Positions 11,463 through 23,345 of a stretch of 64,000 nt of DNA are shown here, in pieces. Each line of letters opens with the position of its first letter. The stretch's first letter is position 1. Origin of the DNA: Ophiodon elongatus (Eukaryota; Chordata; Actinopteri; Perciformes; Hexagrammidae); assembly GCA_016806645.1 (NCBI GenBank), contig JACSYO010001972.1, positions 1,245,501-1,309,500 of the forward strand. Reading direction: 5' to 3'. The translations under genes and the position numbers were made by a program. The notes beneath the pieces are model-generated. The model was not told the DNA's origin, searched no databases, and saw nothing but the letters and a program-made list of their open reading frames with translations.

Positions 11463-12858
11463 ACAGTTTAATGGTCATCTCTCGTGGACAACAGCGCATG
11501 CTCTGTCTAGTGGCAAATCCTCCATTGCTTTGAGGATTACCCATAACCCTTTTTGCTTCTACTACCCAGCGCGGGTAAAAAATTTTCCAACAGCAGTTCC
11601 CATTTAGCGGGATATAACCTGAATCTTGCTCCATCATTCTCTGCTGGATTTTCACACTGCTGTCACATAACATTCATCCTTCAGTATGAGCTTCCCGGAC
11701 GTCTGTTAAAAGTTGTTCCGCCCGTTGGCCATGTGTGTCTATATAGTTACCGTCACTACTAACTTCACACTCAATGTAAGACACACACACTCGCTGGCAC
11801 TCGCTAACGTTTCCCCAACACCACCCTGTGTAACGATTTGAGTTTGAAAATCATCTGACAAACACAGAACTCACTGACGGCTGGGCCTATCAGGGGGGCC
11901 CGGTTTGCAATACACTGGCGGAAAAGCCTGCTTAAGTCCCACATGTGTACAAGTGTTATTGGAAGGTAGGATGACATTTAAACAACTTGTCACCTAATCT
12001 GTCTCGTAAGGGCAGCGCTCGATCGGTGAACTTGGAACTTAGAGGGAGATAGCTTTTTGAAATGTCACCCCCAATGAGAAATAACACAACAGGTTCCCAG
12101 ATAAGGCAAATAAGGGCTCGGCGCAGAGTCTGGCGCTGCCACGAATTAGACAGAGCAGCTACATCACAGGTCCCTAACTCATGATATTCATGCTCAGCAC
12201 AATTTTTTTTTTTTTTTAAACAACATTGTTTTATTGTGTGTATCCAAGTTTTAATCCAATTTTCATTTCGCTTTTTGATTTCATTTCATGAAAACCCCCA
12301 TGTACTTTAACGTCTCCTCCTTTCCACACCGCCCATAGCTCTTTCTTCTCCGTTACAAAAAGAATCACCCTTTCTACAGTGAGAAATTAGCGTGCCTATG
12401 GAGGCGACGCCGCCAGATGTGCGGCGCGGGCGAGGCCGACAGTAACAGATGTAGGAGGGATGCGACAATCCAAATACTGATAACACACTGGCAAGCGGCC
12501 TCACTCGGGGAGTTACAGCGGAGCTGGCTGGTAATCCACTTCAAAAAGTGGTTTGCGCTGGGAAGACAGACACGCAGAGTTAAAAGCAGGAACAAATCCC
12601 CCCGTCCAAAATGTGTACCTCTGTTCCTCCCCGTGACTGACAGTTGTTGCACTGAAATACTGGGCTGGAGGCATTGCCAGGAGGAATGAAACCTCCACTG
12701 ATTCTGATCCAATTTGTGGGAGCCGGGTTACAGACTTGTGAATTCATTGAAAAAGACAGAGAGTTTTCGGGAATTGACATTCAGCAAGGTGCTCTCGGGG
12801 TGTGCAGACGGGCAGTGTTGCATTTAGGGGATCGATGGTGTTTTCTGGCACGGTGCGG

Positions 12859-12860
<2 letters not shown>
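11463..12860. other. no gene seen
   Basis: Several overlapping frames of 60-112 codons at 12307-12780 lie in GC-richer sequence but have no recognisable domain. A T run sits near 12209-12220. Confidence 0.45.

Positions 12861-12904
<44 letters not shown>
12861..12904. repeat. (CA)n microsatellite
   Basis: About 22 perfect CA units. Open frames that read HTHTHT or CVCVCV across it are artefacts. Confidence 0.97.
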
Positions 12905-12906
<2 letters not shown>

Positions 12907-14525
12907 GAAACGCTCGCCAGTCAACAGCTCTCGAGGCCATGCAGGCTGATAGTGGGGACCTTGTGCCCGAAGATGAAACCCAGCACTCTAATCCAGCAGC
13001 CCCCCCCCCCGATGGCTCTGCTTTCACATGTCAGCGGCCGCCACGTGCTCCCGCGGTAATTGGGATGGAGAGAGAGCTCCGGGTGGGTGGTGGTTTGTGC
13101 CACACTGCTGGTTGAAAATAATTTGCTGTTTCCACCGCGAACAAGAATAGAGTGATGTAATTCTGCTCCCATTCCTGAATCATTTTACGTCATATGACTT
13201 CCTCCCAGACTGTAATTATTGCAAAGATTATGCAACTTACACATAATAGTAGCTACTTATGCCGCATGCAGCAGGCCCTGGAAATACATTTATGGTGCAC
13301 GGAGGTGTACAAGTGCTTTTCCAAACATTCTGCGTGTTGTAAATGTGCTCAGAGTGTTGTGATGTGTTCATCAAGGTTTATCCTACAAGCTGTGCAGCGG
13401 TAACTGAATCCATCTTACGCTCCTGTTTTGCCATGCCAGAATTAGCTTATAAAGTTAGTTTTACCACAGCAGCGCCACAAGCTAACACTAACCCCCGACC
13501 AGTAAGCAGCCTTGTGCTGAGTAATCACAGTTGTGTCCTTCCAGTGCTTCAGAAAGTGCAGTTTGAACATATTGAAAAAGCACAAAAATCATCAGGTTTG
13601 ATCAAAATAAAATAAAACAATATTTAAAATAAAATATTGTTTGTCCAATGGTAGCTTTGTAGATGGATCCGGCCCCTCGAGTACTTTTCCAAAAACCCAA
13701 TCAACCTCAGATGTTTAGAACATTAAATTAATTATGAAATGATTACATCATATGCTTTCCCCTTAAGAGATACCCACATACTCAGGACCTTTGACGGAGT
13801 GGTTCAACATTTTGGGAATATACTTAATCACAACTGCTTGACAGATGTTCAAACAGCTTTGGGAAACCCCTCCCCACGCACCTGCCCGCTGTCGGAATTA
13901 GTCGGGTGGGGGCTGTGTTTGACAATTAATTAAGTAATTATCCTCGACATGAGCTCAATCAAACTTCAATATGAGCTTTTGACCATGTTCTCATACTTCC
14001 TGAATTAATAATAGCCTTCCTATGGCCTCTTGGTCAATCCTAGTTTAAGATCTTAAAGAGCTCTTTATTCTCTGAAATAATCAGCTGTCGGTGATCAAAT
14101 TCAAGTCTCAACTTCTTTTCGACCCTTGTATCTGCTCTCACAGTTGTTTCACTTCTATCAAAAGATTCAAAACTAGATCGACATAGAAAGTTTCTGATTG
14201 ATCACATCCGTCTGTCTATCGCATCTGAGCTTTGGTTTTGATTGAGCTGGGCCTCTCCTCATTGGTTGGATGCAGCCTCGTTAGATTCTCTTGATGAGCA
14301 CAGTGTTCAAATAAGGAAAGTTGTTGGAAGAAAACTGCTGCTGCGTTCCAAATCGCACACTTAAAACAAAAAAAAAAAGTATGTACTATTGTTGTAGATG
14401 TCCCACGGAATGTTTTTGTATGTTATCTATGTAATCTTGAACGAGGACGTATAACGGCTCCTGTGAGGACAAGTTCATTTTTAAAAGAACGTACGCTTGT
14501 AACCAGCGGAATTTGACACGTGTTG
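12905..14525. other. no gene seen
   Basis: Mostly unique sequence. A run of C lies near 13001-13010. Short frames at 13194-13615 have no recognisable features. Confidence 0.5.
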
Positions 14526-15055
14526 CGGACCGTCGTATGATTGTATGAGGGCACGTTGTATGAGGACCGTCGTATGATTGTATGAGGACCGTCGTATAAT
14601 TGTATGAGGACACGTTGTATGAGGACCGTCGTATAATTGTATGAGGACACATTGTATGAGGACCGTCGTATAATTGTATGAGGACACGTTGTATGAGGAC
14701 CGTCGTATAATTGTATGAGGACATGTTGTATGAGGACCGTCGTATGATTGTATGAGGACATGTTGTATGAGGACCGTCGTATGATTGTATGAGGACACGT
14801 TGTATGAGGACCGTCGTATGATTGTATGAGGACACGTTGTATGAGGACCGTCGTATAATTGTATGAGGACACGTTGTATGAGGACCGTCGTATAATTGTA
14901 TGAGGACACGTTGTATGAGGACCGTCGTATGATTGTATGAGGACACGTTGTATGAGGACCGTCGTATGGTTGTATGAGGACCGTCGTATGATTGTATGAG
15001 GACACGTTGTATGAGGACCGTCGTATGATTGTACGAGGACACGTATGAGGACTGA
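14526..15055. repeat. 37-bp minisatellite
   Basis: About fourteen units of a 37-base repeat built from GACCGTCGTATGATTGTATG and AGGACACGTTGTATGAG. Units vary mainly at GTATGATTG versus GTATAATTG and CACGTT versus CATGTT, both consistent with CpG or simple transition changes. Some units lack the ACACGTT half. On the minus strand all three frames stay open (14386-15042, 14423-14872, 14481-15005). Since 37 leaves remainder 1 on division by 3, each frame reads the same 37-residue cycle in turn. I do not call a gene. Confidence 0.97.
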
Positions 15056-15543
15056 TCGTATGCGGAGACGTTGATCCAGTGGCCTGTTTTCAGATTAACA
15101 GGAAAACTGATTGAGTTTCATGCAGAGTGGATGCGAGGAGGTTTAAAGAGCATAAAGGGGTGAAGAACAGCTTTAGAAGGGGTTAGAGAGGTTTGACAAA
15201 GTAAATCATGAGCAGTTTGACTCTCGTGATAGCGTTTTTTGGACCCTGTGTCGTAAAGGAAGTGTGTTCCCAAACAGCAACGATGTAAAAGGAAGTTTGG
15301 CTGGTCTGTTTGTGTGAAGGTGTCAATTTGCCCCATGTGGTAACTATGGGAAGAATGAACGTGAAGGAGACTATGAGAAATTGCCAGAGCTATTTACTTT
15401 GCAAATAAGCAGCATGGGGAGACTAAATGTCCAAAGAGAGTAAAGGAGACTGAAATAATCACAACCAGAGCCTAGAAAAGATAGGAGTGTTGTGTGAGAA
15501 AGAAAAAAAACATTTCTTATGGAATAGAAAAGAAATCTACATA
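15056..15543. other. no gene seen
   Basis: Short unique stretch between the minisatellite and an L2 3' end, without coding signal. Confidence 0.5.
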
Positions 15544-15925
15544 ATTATTCAATTCAATTTATTTTTGTATAGCCCAAAATCACAAATTACAAATTTGCCT
15601 CAGAGGGCTTTACAATCTGTACACATACGACATTGTCTGTCCCAGGACCTCTCATTGGATCAGGAAAAACTCCCCCAAAAAAAACATTTTAACGGAGAGA
15701 AAAATAGAAGAAACCTTCAGGAGAGCAACAGAGGAGGATCCTCTCCCAGGATGGACAGAGTACAAAAATAGATGTTATGTGTACAGAATGAACAGCATAA
15801 CAGAGTTACAACACGTTCAATTCACATGACAGAAATAATTCATGTAATAATAGCAGTAGGTGTCGGGGAGGACCACAGCAGGACACAGGAACAGGGTCCA
15901 GATTCAAACACGATCCAATTATTAG
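15544..15925 (-). mobile_element. L2-clade LINE 3' end
   Basis: Reverse complement of the 3' untranslated part and tail of the element at 9620-10790. It begins on the plus strand with ATTCAATTCAATTTATTTTT, then TAGCCCAAAATCACAAATTA, and continues through the conserved CCTCAGAGGGCTTTACAATC and GAGGATCCTCTCCCAGGATG. Only the last 380 bases are present, with no coding part. Confidence 0.85.
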
Positions 15926-15946
15926 TTGCAGCAAGGTGATTTCTGG

Positions 15947-15949
15947 GTG

Positions 15950-15993
<44 letters not shown>

Positions 15994-16010
15994 TGGTGGT
16001 GGTGGTGGTG
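15947..16010. repeat. (TG)n-(GGT)n compound microsatellite
   Basis: About 22 TG units run directly into about six GGT units and then a G run. Confidence 0.95.
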
Positions 16011-16144
16011 GGGGGATTTATTCAGTAAATGAAGATAATATACCACATTAGTAACACTAGTATCGCTAGTTAGTATTGCAACATTTTGGATGCCAAACGC
16101 CATTAAAAACCAACGAAGAAGCCTCTACTTTCAATGGTGGTCTG

Positions 16145-16235
16145 AACTTTGGACAAATCCAGGCTAGCTGTTACCTCCATGACCCCAGTCTTCATGCTAA
16201 GCCAAGCTAAGCTAATAACCTCTTTGCTTCAGCAC
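16145..16235 (-). repeat. common teleost repeat fragment (GCTTAGC-rich)
   Basis: Contains CTTCATGCTAAGCCAAGCTA and AGCTAATAACC. The reverse complement resembles 43798-43890, which has GCTTAGCTTAGCATAAATAC. These pieces belong to a dispersed non-coding teleost repeat; I cannot name the family. Confidence 0.45.
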
Positions 16236-17617
16236 AACTAAAATTACAACATGGATGGGTTGTATAGGTGTAGGTTCAATTACTGCTGTTTACCAACGAG
16301 TCAAAGAGAACAACAAAAGGAAGGAAGGCGAGGACTCAGAAGCACAACTCGAGACCAGGGTTCTCATTGCTAGCCGCTGCGTACGCCACTTCCTGTTGTG
16401 ATCTATAAAAACAAACTTAACGGGAGAATGTGATCACCTGTTTGGAAACTCTGACCCATGTGTACGAACATTTTGAAGACGCAGATGGTGGCGAATGGAA
16501 GCCAGACTGTAGAAATGAAACGTGAGAGGCATCATTACACGTATAATGATGCCATTTAAATACGCTTCATTTCCCATGTTACTTTGCACTTATAAATCCT
16601 CTTTATCATAAACATTCAAACCAGCAGTGTTAGGTGCGCTTGCACTCGTGAGGCACAGCTGTTCCCATAAGCACATTTCAATTGTAAAAGATATAAACCA
16701 TCTCAAACCTCAGATCAAATTTTGCTTCATATTTCATCAGCGCAGTGGAGAGGGCCGGGCGACCGACACTCGTGGTCAGCTCAGATGATGAAATTATCAT
16801 CAGCTGTCAAATGACGCCAACCGGTGTTAAAGAATGGCAGAACAGAGCGTCAGTAGTTTTCATACATCAGGTATGATCTTAGTTTTCTTTGTGAGTGAAA
16901 TCGCTGCAGTGAACACGACTTCATTGTTTCATTCATGGTTTAGTCCATAGTGACAGATACAGAACACTGAACACAGACAAACTGTAAACAGCTCTCTGGT
17001 GATAGTATCCAAGCTCACTGGACTCACCATGGTGACCGTCACACTGTCTTCCCCAGCCACTTCACCTAGCAAATCTACACCACATGTACATATGGATTAG
17101 CAAAGTCTCCATATCCTCATTATCAGTCCTCATCATAATGCCATAAGAAAACATATATAAATAAATAATGTTCACCTATCAAACCTCCTTTTTTTTCAAT
17201 GATATTCAGCGTGGTGGATACCGCTGATTGTCCCGATCATTTTGGAAGCAATCAGTCTGATTCCTGTAAACATAAATACTATAGTGAGACTCGTGATGTG
17301 TTGTGCTGCATGATAGATATTATGTTATGAATATTGACTGTTAGTACTGTTAGGGCTGTTAAATAGAAGAAATAGGAGGGAACCAGTATTCTTCCTCTCT
17401 CTAGTTTCTGAGATTCATCCTAAAGACCGACTGATCAGCAGCTCATTCCTATGCATCAACATTCATGAGTTGCTTTGCGTTGATGACGGTTTATGGTTGA
17501 ATGTGGGCGTGTCGAGGGCGGGATGTGAGGCGGATCCAGCTGCGCACATTTACAGGTTGATTTGGGATTCATAAAAGGAAATAGCCCACTGGCAGGCGTA
17601 CGCAAGGTTTGATTTAT

Positions 17618-17620
<3 letters not shown>
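16236..17620. other. no gene seen
   Basis: No coding signal or clear repeat, apart from repeat-like fragments near 16300-16400. Confidence 0.45.

Positions 17621-17665
<45 letters not shown>
17621..17665. repeat. (CA)n microsatellite
   Basis: About 22 perfect AC/CA units. Confidence 0.97.
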
Positions 17666-17669
<4 letters not shown>

Positions 17670-17815
17670 CTAAATTGGCAACACTGGAACCGTTTCTGTG
17701 GCATGTACTTGTCAAACATGATATGCATTTATTTATTTTTAACATCAAGATCCTACATCACGTACCTTCACTTCAAAGTGTGTGCCGTGGTGGAGACGCG
17801 CCCCATTTCCCCAGA

Positions 17816-17878
17816 GAGGAGGGTGGGGGTGGGGGGGTCTCCCAGTCAGACGCGGGGGGGTGGGGGATGGGGGGGTTG
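17816..17878 (+). other. G-rich cluster, possible G-quadruplexes
   Basis: Two blocks of G runs occur on the plus strand: GGGTGGGGGTGGGGGGG at about 17821-17837 and GGGGGGGTGGGGGATGGGGG at about 17854-17877. Each block has at least three G runs separated by one or two bases, and a fourth can be taken from the long runs. This fits the usual quadruplex pattern. Function is unknown. Confidence 0.6.
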
Positions 17879-17879
17879 A

Positions 17880-18823
17880 AATGCTTCCCGCCCGGTTAGA
17901 GTCAAGTGACGGGTGGTGACAGACAGGAGGCGTGTTTGATCCCGCCAGTGTCTCAACCTTCCAGGACTCAGACCTGATTGATGGAAGCTGTCATGTGCTA
18001 AACAGATCTATTTTTCTCCCCTCTGCTTCGTATGCTAACGCTCGACTGTAAACAAACACGCTGTTGAGTTACCGCGCAGCAGACGCCCTCAGTTGCTACT
18101 CCGTGTCAGCTTTGATCTGCTTGCAGGAAACTTCTTTTCCTCCATCTATTTTTCGTCCTCGTTGATGATGCTGCATGTCATCATCAGTGCTCCTTGAGCA
18201 GAAGGCGGGTGGCTAACGGTAGAAGCCGGGCTCTATAATGTACATCATCGCAGGACACAGCGGTAAATATTAAGGCCCTGGCTGCGCCTCTATCAGTGGT
18301 CTTTAATAGTCCTGCTTCTCTTCTTCACATTTGTTTCAAATTAGTGTGTCGGAGCTCTATTAAACGGAGGACACAGAATGAGGATCTGATGGAGCCCGAG
18401 CCGGTGTCTCAGCAGTGGCGTGTTTTATGGACGTATGCGCCACAGCAGCTGAATTCACCGACTCTCTGGTTTATTCATGACAGCCCGATGTTTTCCTGTG
18501 TCGCTTGCTGTGTGGCGTTTTATTGGGGTGTTAATCTCTCCAGAGTTGAACGGCAGCATAGAACCTGTTACCGTGCAGATTTGCAGATACTTCACTGGGT
18601 ATTTTTTGCATACAAAGCGAACGATCAGCTTATAGAATACCTCTAGCGGCTGTGGTAAACCCTCTGAACCCCAAAGCACTTTTTCGGGGCGTTTTTTTTG
18701 CTGCATCTCTATGGAAACAACACACTCGTGACTAGAAGCAGAGATAACTCAAACATGTGTTTTGTGCTGGATAAGGCAGTTGCCATGCCATAAGTCATAA
18801 AAAAGAAAAAAAACAGGTTGAAT
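17880..18823. other. no gene seen
   Basis: A 116-codon frame at 18296-18646 has no recognisable domain and overlaps another frame on the opposite strand. I treat it as chance. Confidence 0.45.
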
Positions 18824-18824
18824 T

Positions 18825-18871
18825 TCTCTCTCTCTCTCTCTCTCTCTCTCTACATATATATATATATATAC
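18825..18871. repeat. (CT)n-(TA)n compound microsatellite
   Basis: About 13 TC units followed by ACATA and about eight TA units. Confidence 0.95.
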
Positions 18872-19429
18872 ATGTTTCCACAAGTGTTACTAATGTCGCA
18901 AGGAAAAGTGGAGGCTCCACTATTCACCTTTTTACAACCCCTACTTCCAGCCTCTCCGCTCATCTCTGTGTTCAGCAGAGATGAACTTCAGTACAAGTTT
19001 CATGGAATGTTTGTCACGTGACTGTTGATCTCTGTTGAGAGCAATCAGCACCAGGACCAGGCTGGAACATGCAAAACACAGGCACATCCGACCCAACCGT
19101 TCTTGAGTACTACAACACTGACTGCAACTCTCATGTTTATCACAAAGTGGGTTATGTCTCAAGGTTATGCTCCAGAAAAATGTGTCATTGTTGCTTCTTT
19201 CATTATCTTCCATAGAAAGTAAAACGTCACACATCATACATTCTTTCTTACTGACAACAAATGATTAGCCAGCCAAAAAGGCACCAGAGACTTTCGGCTA
19301 ACTTCCAGTTTAGTTCTATGCTAACTTGGATGGGGATAAAATAAGTCAACTATGCGACTTTTCAAATGTTACCACCCCCCCATTACCCCCCACCACCACC
19401 ACCTGCTTCAGAAAAACGAACAAAGCCAT

Positions 19430-19765
19430 AGATTTATTCTATTATATCCATTACTGCTGTTATTATTATTATTAGTCATCATGTTTCCATTATTCTGCTA
19501 TTATTGGTGGTACTACTGCTATTACATCTGTCATTGCTTCCATATGGATCGACTATGTTGTCATTTTTATGACATCTATTGTACCTCTGTCCGTCCTGGG
19601 AGAAGGATGCCTCCTCTGTAGCTCTCCCTGAGGTTTCTTCCTCTTTTTCCGTGTTAAATTGGATTTTCTGGAGGGGAGTTTTTCCTGTATCGACACGATG
19701 GTCCAGGGACAGAGGATGTTGTATACTATAAAGCCCTCTGAGGCAAATTTGTGATTTGGGGCTCT
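19430..19765 (+). mobile_element. L2-clade LINE 3' end
   Basis: Plus-strand copy of the 3' end seen at 10550-10790. It shares TGACATCTATT, the GTCCGTCCTGGGAGAAGGAT stretch, GAGGTTTCTTCC, GGGGAGTTTTTCCTG, ACAGAGGATGTTG, and AAAGCCCTCTGAGGCAAATT. The final GGGCTATACAAA and TTGAA tail are lost and replaced by unrelated sequence from about 19762, so this copy is eroded or truncated at its 3' side. An ATT-repeat-rich part at 19450-19520 matches the variable zone of the copy at 22943-23345. Confidence 0.8.
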
Positions 19766-20640
19766 GACGAGGCTACTAACTTGCACAAACCTCGGTCAGA
19801 CAGAAGGATCAACGTATTACAACGTACTCACCGAAACAGCCCCTCAGCCCGAGCTCTCACTCTGCTCCCAGGGGAGAGAGAGGGGAGGAGAGGGGGGCAC
19901 TATCGACACAAAGTGGGTGACGTCCTCCCTCGTCTCCCCTCAAATCGCCTGCTGAATGCACCTGTGGTTACAGAGCAAATCCCCTAGAGGCGTTAAGATG
20001 AGTGAATCTATAAGCTAGCCCTTAGTGAAAACCCAACACACAGAAACTGAAAAACACAGTGTCTCTGTTGTGAGGAGTTAGGAGTTGTGATGTAATCGAA
20101 TACATGAGGTCTATGGAGACTTTAGTTTCTGAAACCCAATAACGACCTTGATTCACAGATAGAAATCTTGCGTCACAGCCATGATTAATTTTTGTGCGGC
20201 ACTAAATTTCCGGGCGCTTCATTTCCTGCTGGCAAATAATAAAACACTTCTCACCTCATATATTATAACTTCATCCTCACGTGCTCACTCAGACATTACA
20301 TCGTTTCAGCAGAGGAGACGTGTCTTTTGACTGTTTATTTTCACTTCCTTGTGTTTTGTATATTTAGTACTCAAAATGTGTAGCTGCTCACTTTTAAATC
20401 CATCACTCATCGAGAAATTATCGGTTGCTCTCAGACGGGTGCGATCAAGCATTCATGTTTCGATAGGAACCTTCAGCTGTACATACATGTAGGGTGATTT
20501 AATATGTGAAAAAAAAACATGTGTATTTGTAGAAGGCAATCAGCATGTTTGTGTTGGGATTACCATTTGAACCTCCAAATGTCATTTTAATGAAGTAAAC
20601 ATTCAACTTTGTAAATAACAATATTGGCAATTCTTATCGG
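19766..20640. other. no gene seen
   Basis: Unique sequence with short frames only. Confidence 0.5.
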
Positions 20641-20860
20641 CCCTCAAATATACCCCGCCTCTGTTGAAATTAGATTTAATTAGCTGCTTAAAATAACCTG
20701 GACTTTAATTAACCAGACCTGCTTAATCGAAACTGTACACAAACATCTTAATTAAAATCGTTTTATCTGGCGCTAAGATGACCGCTAATGCCTCACCTCC
20801 CTAATCACACGGCTTGCTGAGAGGCAATATTGCAGTGAAGGCGGAATCAAAGTGAAGCAC
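20641..20860. promoter_or_regulatory. candidate regulatory element rich in homeodomain-type sites
   Basis: Three TAATTA sites lie at 20677-20682, 20706-20711 and 20749-20754, all within 78 bases. They are followed by GCTAATGCC and CTAATCACA and by a stretch without repeats up to 20860. TAATTA is the core site of many homeodomain proteins. A cluster of this kind in unique non-coding DNA is typical of developmental enhancers, but AT-rich sequence can contain such sites by chance. Conservation cannot be judged from one sequence. Confidence 0.25.
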
Positions 20861-22867
20861 GGACGAGGAGAAGAGGACGAGATGGAGGGAAGAGGGACCT
20901 GTTGGACTTGTTGCTGATGGAAGCACAGCGAGCCATATGTGGTGGATCAGTGTCACAAGGTGTCATTCTCATCGGGATGATGGCGGTGATATCGTAGTGA
21001 TTTCACCAGGATTGGATTGAGTCCTAAAACCCGGAAATAAGTTGACTTTGACTAAGACTTTTGAAAGTCAATGGGTTGTTTGTTAGATGCCAGAAAAAAA
21101 AGGTCTTTTCATAGTTTGGCTCTACAACACAAAATGCGTCAGAAAAAACCCCCCACTCCTTAACTTAAACGGGTCGCGAATACAGGGGGGCGGGGGTAAA
21201 TGACAATTCATATGCCCTGAAAGCATCAAGGGCAACATTTCGGGGGGGGTCTCATAAGAAGCTAATCATAAGACAATTATTTGTCACTTTCGTCTTTTCA
21301 AAGCTTGCTAATGCCCAGCAGCTTTTTATTATTCAAACGGCAAAACAAATACTCACAATTAAGAACAGTGAGTAAGATATAAATCACACAGCAACCCAGA
21401 GCCGCAGCAGGTTGCACGAAGCCAGTCTTGGCTTCACGTCTGTTTGAGGACTTAACTGGACCCCTACCCCTTTGGATAAATTAGATTCAGAGCTTTTAGT
21501 GGGAACCTGGATCTTCTTGGATACCAGGACGGCCAAGGTGTCGGTTCGAGCGTGTGTGTGTGTGTGTACAGCCCAGTTGCCTCAGCTTGCCAACATGAAA
21601 TGTTCTAAATTTCGTATTGGGTCTATTTAGGACTTCAGCCTAAAGCTGGAGCGTTGTGGGGGAGGTATTGGGGAGGGAAACCCCCCCCACCCCCCGACTA
21701 CGAAACACCATCACAGCGAACACTTTTCCGTCTTCAGATTAGAGGTGACGACGATGACATCGACATCGTGTGACAGAAGTGTAGTTGGTTTGGAGCCCAA
21801 CGTTAGCTTCTTACTTCTGGCTACTTGCGTTTCAAAAATCATAAAAAGTGGTGTTTTGTTTGCGACGGTTATCTTGCTGAAAAAAAAACGGGCATCGTCA
21901 ATGTTTAGTTTGCCACGGAGCTTATTTTCTGCGATGATCCAAAATCAAAGTGAACATTCCCGTTAGCATTTAGTCGAGGGTGTCGGTGTGACGCTAACTT
22001 CCGGGGTCGGCCTCCAAGCCCCTCCTCCCTGCGGCGCTCGGCCGCTCGTGGCTCCCGGCTGGCTCACTTCTGCACTGGGATCCGATTTATAGCTGCAGGT
22101 GTTCCCCATATATAACTGTGTCCGAGTTGAGTTTGATTTATGCCTGGGCGACAAAGTCATGGCCGTAAATCCCGCTGAAGTAAATAATATGTAAATCTTT
22201 GCGACAGGAAGATGCGCGGTCGTTATTCCAAAATAAGAGCGGCACCGTTTCACCAAATCATAACTCGATTACATCAAGGACAATTTATAGCATTTAAACG
22301 CGTTGCTGCATGGTGGTTGAAAGTGCCTTGTTTCCCAAATCCATTTTTTTTTTACAGTCTGCACAGTTTTCAAATGGCCCAGGGCCTTGTTAAGAAAAAA
22401 AAACCTGTCACAGCTAAGCTTTAAGATGCCTGTGGGAAACAGGGCCCAAAGCACCTGCCAATGTATGTAAATAAACGTCTGCTCGCATGCTAATATTTAA
22501 CAGGCTGGCAGGTTCCTGATGCTGTACGTGAAGGGGAAGAGAGGCAAAAAGACGTTTTCACGATGGCTTACACCATGTTTCTCCAGATTTATGTAAAAAA
22601 AATGATCAAATACAATCAGGCTTTTGAAGGAGTAGGGACCTCGGTGCTTATTCTATAGATTATTCATTTACAAACTTAAAAGTGGAGTCGGAGTTGGATA
22701 TCTCATGTTGATATCGTTGAACCAAATAAATCAAACATATGTCAAATCTATCAATATGCCATTTTCACGGAGCAGCACCGTCTCCCCAGCAGTGCCGCAT
22801 AATTGCAGCTTATTTTCAACAACTTTTTTACTTTTTACACGAGAGAATATTTTTTACGAGGCACTGT
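20861..22867. other. no gene seen
   Basis: Contains short G and C runs at 21185-21260 and 21660-21705 and a short GT run near 21553. No coding signal is supported. The 22130-22300 part looks unique and repeat-free. Confidence 0.5.
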
Positions 22868-22941
22868 TTATATATATATATATATATATATATGTGTATG
22901 TATAATTTTGATAAGATCCCCCCCGTGTGTGTGTGTGTGTT
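22868..22941. repeat. (TA)n and (GT)n microsatellites
   Basis: About 12 TA units at 22869-22892 and about eight GT units at 22926-22941, directly before the L2 3' end. Confidence 0.9.
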
Positions 22942-22942
22942 T

Positions 22943-23345
22943 ACTTTTGTATAGCCCAAAATCACAAATTACAAATTACAAATTTGCCTCAGAGGACTTT
23001 ACAATCTGTACACATAGTGTAACGCGGGGTGGTATAGCATAACAAAAATAGATGTTATGTGTACAGAATGAACAGCATAACAGAGTTATAACACATTCAA
23101 TGCATATGACAGAAATTATTCATATAATGAGAGAAGTAGTCATGATGAAAAAGTTACAACTACCAAAAATAACAGCAACAGTGGATATACTAGAATAATG
23201 GCAGTAATGGTATTAGCAATACTAATTGTAATGCAACTATCAATACTAATGATAATAGCAGTCGGTGTCGGGCAGGACCAGGTCTAGATAAAACCAGAAC
23301 CAGGGTCCAGATAAAAGACAGGATCCATGTAAACCTGTGAGGAGA
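22943..23345 (-). mobile_element. L2-clade LINE 3' end with internal replacement
   Basis: Reverse complement of the same 3' region as 10330-10790 and 15544-15925. The tail side is conserved (TAGCCCAAAATCACAAATTA, CTCAGAGGACTTTACAATCT), and so is the part from AAAAATAGATGTTATGTGTA onward. The block of about 130 bases that separates them in the other copies is missing. It is replaced by an unrelated short stretch at about 23017-23041 (GTGTAACGCGGGGTGGTATA). Confidence 0.8.

Noticed and set aside
12674..13059. Open frames across the (CA)n tract on both strands
   Set aside because: Threonine-histidine and cysteine-valine strings come from the microsatellite.
14526..15055. CRISPR-like array or silk-like repeat protein gene
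   Set aside because: Head-to-tail 37-base units with no spacers; three frames are equally open, which argues against coding.
17456..17899. Open frames with CVCVCV and HTHTHT strings
   Set aside because: Artefacts of the (CA)n microsatellite at 17621-17665.
18296..18646. 116-codon plus-strand open frame
   Set aside because: No domain, no ATG context or splice pattern I can support.
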